Below, one piece after another: positions 61,011 through 64,000 of a stretch of 64,000 nucleotides of DNA; position 1 is the stretch's first letter; the number at the start of each line of letters is the position of its first letter. Made by a program: the position numbers and the translations under genes. This DNA is from Chloroflexota bacterium (GTDB lineage: Bacteria; Chloroflexota; Anaerolineae; Aggregatilineales; J027), in contig QMIT01000007.1 of assembly GCA_024434115.1 (NCBI GenBank), positions 62,001 to 126,000 on the forward strand, written 5' to 3'. The notes beneath the pieces are model-generated. The model searched no databases. It worked only from the letters and a program-made list of their open reading frames with translations, and was not told the origin of the DNA.

Positions 61011-63363
61011 GGTATTGCGCGACATTCAACAAAATAGGGGGCGTACCGGGTTAACCATAGGCGCTATCGTGGTGGGAATCTTTAGCATCGTGTGGGTTTC
61101 CAGCGTCTACAGCATTCTCTCCCGCGAACTGCATGATAACTATCTTGATACAAATCCCGCATCCGCCATTTTATACACTGATGCGACTAGCCCGGAACTG
61201 ATGCAGGCCCTTGAAGCTCTGCCTAATATTGCCGAAACCGAGGCAATGGAAAGCATCTCAGGTCGTGTTTGGATCGAAGGGGAATGGAAAACCCTAGAAC
61301 TCTTTGTCCGTCAGAACTTTGAGGACATCCGTATCAACCAACTTGCACCCGAAGATGGGGCCTATCCGCCTCCCAATGGCGAAATAGTGTTGGAACGCAT
61401 GGCTTTGTCAGTGGCGGATGCGGAAATAGGCGACAATCTTCTCATCCAAATTCCCGGTCAGCCCCAAGCGTCACTCCGAATCGCGGGAACCCTCCATGAC
61501 ATCAACCTTGCCCCTGCTTGGCAAGAGGAGATGATCTATGGCTATATTACTATCGAAACGCTCACCAAACTTGGTGTTACACCACGCCTAAATGAAATTC
61601 GGATTGTGATGACTGGCGATACTTCCAACGAGCAGCATATCCGCGAAGTCACCCAGCAGGCCGCCGATTGGATGGAAACTCAGGGCCATCCGGTCTATCG
61701 TGTGCAAATCCCAACACCCAACGAACACCCACTTCAATCTCAAATGGATTCGGCATTGTTGTTATTGGCTGCTCTCGGTGCGATGGCGCTTTTGCTGAGT
61801 ACTGTGCTGATTGGCAACACTATCAGCGCTCTCCTTGCCCAACAAGTTCGCCAAATCGCCGTAATGAAGGCCATTGGTGCCCGCCACCAGCAAATCACTA
61901 CCCTATATTTCGGCATGGTATTGCTCCTAAGCAGTACAGCAGCCATTATCGCCTTGCCTTTGGGACTATTGGTGGGGCGCGGCATTGCCGATTTTATGGC
62001 CTTTATGTTGAATTTCAATATCCAGAGCTATCGCATTCCGCATCCGGTGATTCTGCTGCAACTGGCAGTGGGTTTGGGGATTCCACTATTGGCCGCAGCC
62101 TATCCGATTTACCGAGGGACACGCCTCACGGTTCGTGAAGCCCTCAGCGACTATGGGATTGCTCAAAGCCAATTTGGAGAAAGTTGGTTTGACCGCCTGT
62201 TGGCAGGGTTGCGGGGTTTAGCCCGACCTTTGATGTTGTCTATCCGCAATACATTTCGCCGTCGCGCACGCCTTGTCCTCACTTTCAGCACCTTAGCGAT
62301 AGGGGGTGCGGTTTTCATGGCAGCCCTCAATGTACGGGCTTCTTTGTTCAAGACGATTGATCTACGCTATGAAGGTCTCCACTATGACCTCAATCTCGCT
62401 TTCGACAGGCCCTATCCAATGGATGAACTCGAAACCACTGCTGCCAATGTGCCGGGGGTAGCCTCGGCTGAAAGCTGGGGGCGTAGTTCGGCAGTTATCA
62501 TTAACAACGATGGCACGGCAGGCAATGCCTTTGTTCTGCTGGCCCCTCCGGTGGAAACTAAGTTGATTGTCCCCATGTTGATTGAAGGACAGTGGCTATC
62601 ACAAGAAAATGGGATCGTCCTAAATCACAACCTGTTGGTCGAATACCCTGATATACACATCGGTGATGAAATTACCCTCAGCCTCAATAACCAACCCAGT
62701 ACGTGGCAGGTAGTTGGCTTTGTACGTGAGCCGATTGCCCCACCTCTCGCGTATGTCACCTATACCGATTTCGCACGTGTGACAGGTGAAACAGGCTATG
62801 CCCAAAGCCTATATCTTGTCACCGAACAACATGATGAGGCCAGCCTTCAAAAGCTTAAGCAGCAGCTTGAAGACGCCTTTGCGACTCAAGACCTCTCGAT
62901 TACGACCAATCAAAACAGCTTTGAGCGTCGCCAGATTATGGAAAACCATGCCATGTTGATCACGAGTTTTCTGTTATTGGCAACGGTGATGAGCACGATT
63001 GTCGGTGGATTAGGCTTGATGACCACCATGAGTATCAATGTTTTAGAGCGCACCCGCGAAATTGGCGTCATGCGAGCCATCGGTGCATCCAACGTGGCCC
63101 TACTCAAAATCATCCTCATCGAAGCCATACTCACGGGGATTCTGAGTTGGATACTGGCAGCAGTGATCGCCACCCCCATTAGCTATATCCTGTCCCAGTC
63201 GTTGGGCAAAACCATGCTGAACACCTCGCTGGATTTTGCCATCAGCCCGCTGGGTTTTGTGCTTTGGTTCGGGGTAGTTGTGCTTTTTTCAATTGCGGCA
63301 AGCCTGCCACCTGCTCGGAGCGCCGCCCGTTTAACTGTCCGTGACGTTTTAGCCTACGAATAA
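60988..63363 (+). CDS. ABC transporter permease with two FtsX-like domains
   Basis: A 791-aa membrane protein. One helix lies near residues 25-50, then a large external domain, then a first FtsX-type helix set near residues 255-375 ([37 protein letters not shown], in parts). A second external domain and helix set follow, near residues 650-780 ([37 protein letters not shown], in parts). The repeated block [11 protein letters not shown] / [11 protein letters not shown] confirms two FtsX modules in one chain. It works with the ATPase encoded just upstream. The substrate is unknown; drug or lipid export fits the TetR control. Confidence 0.92.
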   Translation: MLNPRWRKVLRDIQQNRGRTGLTIGAIVVGIFSIVWVSSVYSILSRELHDNYLDTNPASAILYTDATSPELMQALEALPNIAETEAMESISGRVWIEGEWKTLELFVRQNFEDIRINQLAPEDGAYPPPNGEIVLERMALSVADAEIGDNLLIQIPGQPQASLRIAGTLHDINLAPAWQEEMIYGYITIETLTKLGVTPRLNEIRIVMTGDTSNEQHIREVTQQAADWMETQGHPVYRVQIPTPNEHPLQSQMDSALLLLAALGAMALLLSTVLIGNTISALLAQQVRQIAVMKAIGARHQQITTLYFGMVLLLSSTAAIIALPLGLLVGRGIADFMAFMLNFNIQSYRIPHPVILLQLAVGLGIPLLAAAYPIYRGTRLTVREALSDYGIAQSQFGESWFDRLLAGLRGLARPLMLSIRNTFRRRARLVLTFSTLAIGGAVFMAALNVRASLFKTIDLRYEGLHYDLNLAFDRPYPMDELETTAANVPGVASAESWGRSSAVIINNDGTAGNAFVLLAPPVETKLIVPMLIEGQWLSQENGIVLNHNLLVEYPDIHIGDEITLSLNNQPSTWQVVGFVREPIAPPLAYVTYTDFARVTGETGYAQSLYLVTEQHDEASLQKLKQQLEDAFATQDLSITTNQNSFERRQIMENHAMLITSFLLLATVMSTIVGGLGLMTTMSINVLERTREIGVMRAIGASNVALLKIILIEAILTGILSWILAAVIATPISYILSQSLGKTMLNTSLDFAISPLGFVLWFGVVVLFSIAASLPPARSAARLTVRDVLAYE

Positions 63364-63376
63364 TCTGGAGAATATC

Positions 63377-63499
63377 ATGACTCACACAAAAGCCGTTCGT
63401 ATTGGATTTATCCTCATTGCGGTTGTGCTCATCCTCTTGACGCTACATTTTGGCGGAGGTTGGTTGTTCGAAACTTTCAAAGAGATGCACGGTATGTAG
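63377..63499 (+). CDS. Small single-pass membrane peptide (40 aa) behind the ABC exporter
   Basis: ATG 63377 has CTGGAG 6 nt upstream and lies 13 nt after the permease stop. It encodes 40 residues: a short basic start (MTHTKAVR), a hydrophobic helix (IGFILIAVVLILLTLHFGGG) and a short amphipathic tail (WLFETFKEMHGM). The good ribosome site and close spacing support translation. It may be a small accessory subunit of the exporter. No family is recognised. Confidence 0.6.
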   Translation: MTHTKAVRIGFILIAVVLILLTLHFGGGWLFETFKEMHGM

Positions 63500-63508
63500 T
63501 AACCCCAA

Positions 63509-63536
63509 GCACCACAGTTGGCAGCAATTGTGGTGC
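63509..63536 (+). terminator. Hairpin at the end of the exporter operon
   Basis: GCACCACA (63509-63516) pairs perfectly with TGTGGTGC (63529-63536), about 10 nt after the small ORF. It is not followed by a T run, so it may be a weak terminator or an mRNA-end hairpin. Confidence 0.5.
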
Positions 63537-63628
63537 CTACCCCCTCTTGTATCTCACATACGCATGTGTGTAGCGAGTTACATGCGAGTTTCGACGGAAG
63601 GATAGATGGAATATCGGGACATTTTTGA

Positions 63629-63655
63629 CTGTCAGGTTTCGTCAGGTTTCTGTCA
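63629..63655 (+). promoter_or_regulatory. Direct repeats resembling a PhoB/OmpR-type box
   Basis: GTCAGGTTTC is repeated exactly in tandem (63631-63650), and the core GTCA occurs three times at 63631, 63641 and 63652, with CTGTCA at the first and last. The 10-11 nt period matches binding sites of winged-helix response regulators. It lies about 120 nt upstream of the next gene. Confidence 0.4.
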
Positions 63656-63773
63656 ATTCCTTATGAACTAGGCGTAGGCATAGTAGGGCAACCCTCTGAT
63701 TCGCGTTGATTGATTCCACATTTGAGCCATCCTAAAATTGAAATAGCAGCAATGATATTTAGGAAGGCCTCAG

Positions 63774-64000
63774 ATGCGAAAAATCATTAGCTTGTCAATT
63801 TTGGTGGCCCTTTTTTCAGTCTCTACTTTTTTTATTTTTACAGAGGGCACAACCGCCCAAAGTAATGATGCGTGGTCGCAGATTGTACCGCGTGCCAGTT
63901 TTGGATACGGCGGGTTGCTCTCGGTCTATTGGTCGCCGCTGAGTGGTCAATTGGCGGCAGCGAGTGAAACAGGCTTTCAATTTTGGAACGAAAACCTTGA
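63774..64000 (+). CDS. Exported protein, start only, possibly a WD40-like beta-propeller
   Basis: ATG 63774 has AGGAAGG upstream. The 75 codons seen encode a signal peptide (ISLSILVALFSVSTFFIFTEG) with likely cleavage after TTA, then SNDAWSQIVPRASFGYGG and LLSVYWSPLSGQLAAASETG followed by FQFWNE. The last part, with W-S-P...G..LA.A.., is the repeat style of WD40-type propellers. The gene runs off the window, so its length and role are unknown. A PhoB-like repeat lies upstream. Confidence 0.6.
   Translation, partial: MRKIISLSILVALFSVSTFFIFTEGTTAQSNDAWSQIVPRASFGYGGLLSVYWSPLSGQLAAASETGFQFWNENL

Noticed and set aside
1-64000. CRISPR arrays, insertion sequences or prophage genes
   Set aside because: No regularly spaced repeats, transposase or phage structural genes were found on reading through the window.

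Overview
The window looks like a chromosomal segment of a heterotrophic Chloroflexota bacterium, probably Anaerolineae-like. This is inferred from gene style, not from a marker tree: exported binding proteins with classical signal peptides and no lipobox, several serine/threonine kinases with a Thr/Pro-rich stalk and a Cys-containing ectodomain, carbohydrate ABC systems paired with LacI regulators, and medium base composition. No phage, transposase or CRISPR genes were seen.

Layout. 1-6.6 kb: the start of an exported protein (cut by the window edge), a small DUF1232 protein, a CoA transferase, an initiator tRNA gene split by a 302-nt group I intron, a phosphodiester glycosidase, a membrane-anchored TPR/metzincin protease, a CDGSH iron-sulfur protein and a methyltransferase. 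6.7-13 kb: asnS, an unknown wHTH-like protein, a GNAT acetyltransferase, lipA, homoserine dehydrogenase, and an opposing iron-alcohol-dehydrogenase-like protein. 13.2-20.7 kb: a complete branched-chain amino acid (Liv-type) ABC operon whose binding protein is fused to a fasciclin domain. 20.8-28 kb: a five-gene minus-strand cassette (Cys/His protein, unknown, VWA, MoxR-type AAA+, DUF5682-type). 28.1-52 kb: a large sugar locus with two LacI regulators, two sugar ABC importers (only one ATPase gene between them), a hydroxypyruvate isomerase-like/2-hydroxyacid dehydrogenase pair, and glycosidases pointing to beta-mannan or mannose-containing glycans (GH130, GH5-like, GH42-like, AGE-type epimerase, GH2 beta-mannosidase). 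52.2-59 kb: an unknown 813-aa protein followed by two Ser/Thr kinases with related extracellular tails. 59.0-59.6 kb: a tRNA-Sec-like sequence with an imperfect 5' acceptor strand. 59.5-64 kb: a TetR regulator divergent from a MacB/FtsX-type ABC exporter, a 40-aa membrane peptide, and the start of an exported beta-propeller-like protein.

How the genes work together. The LacI protein at 30049 sits opposite the isomerase/dehydrogenase pair, with a perfect palindrome inside its own promoter spacer. The mannan locus holds an exported endo-acting enzyme candidate, an exported epimerase, cytoplasmic GH2, GH42-like and GH130 enzymes, and importers. The ATPase at 34648 is of the MsmX/UgpC type and may power both importers. 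In all three ABC operons a strong RNA hairpin follows the binding-protein gene and precedes the permeases, which fits higher expression of the binding protein.

Strongest leads: the intron-split initiator tRNA, the MoxR/VWA/DUF5682 cassette with a tiny SWIM-like protein, the LivK-FAS1 fusion, the SH3b domain inside a sugar permease, the promoter of asnS framed by an 11-bp perfect inverted repeat, and the damaged-looking tRNA-Sec.
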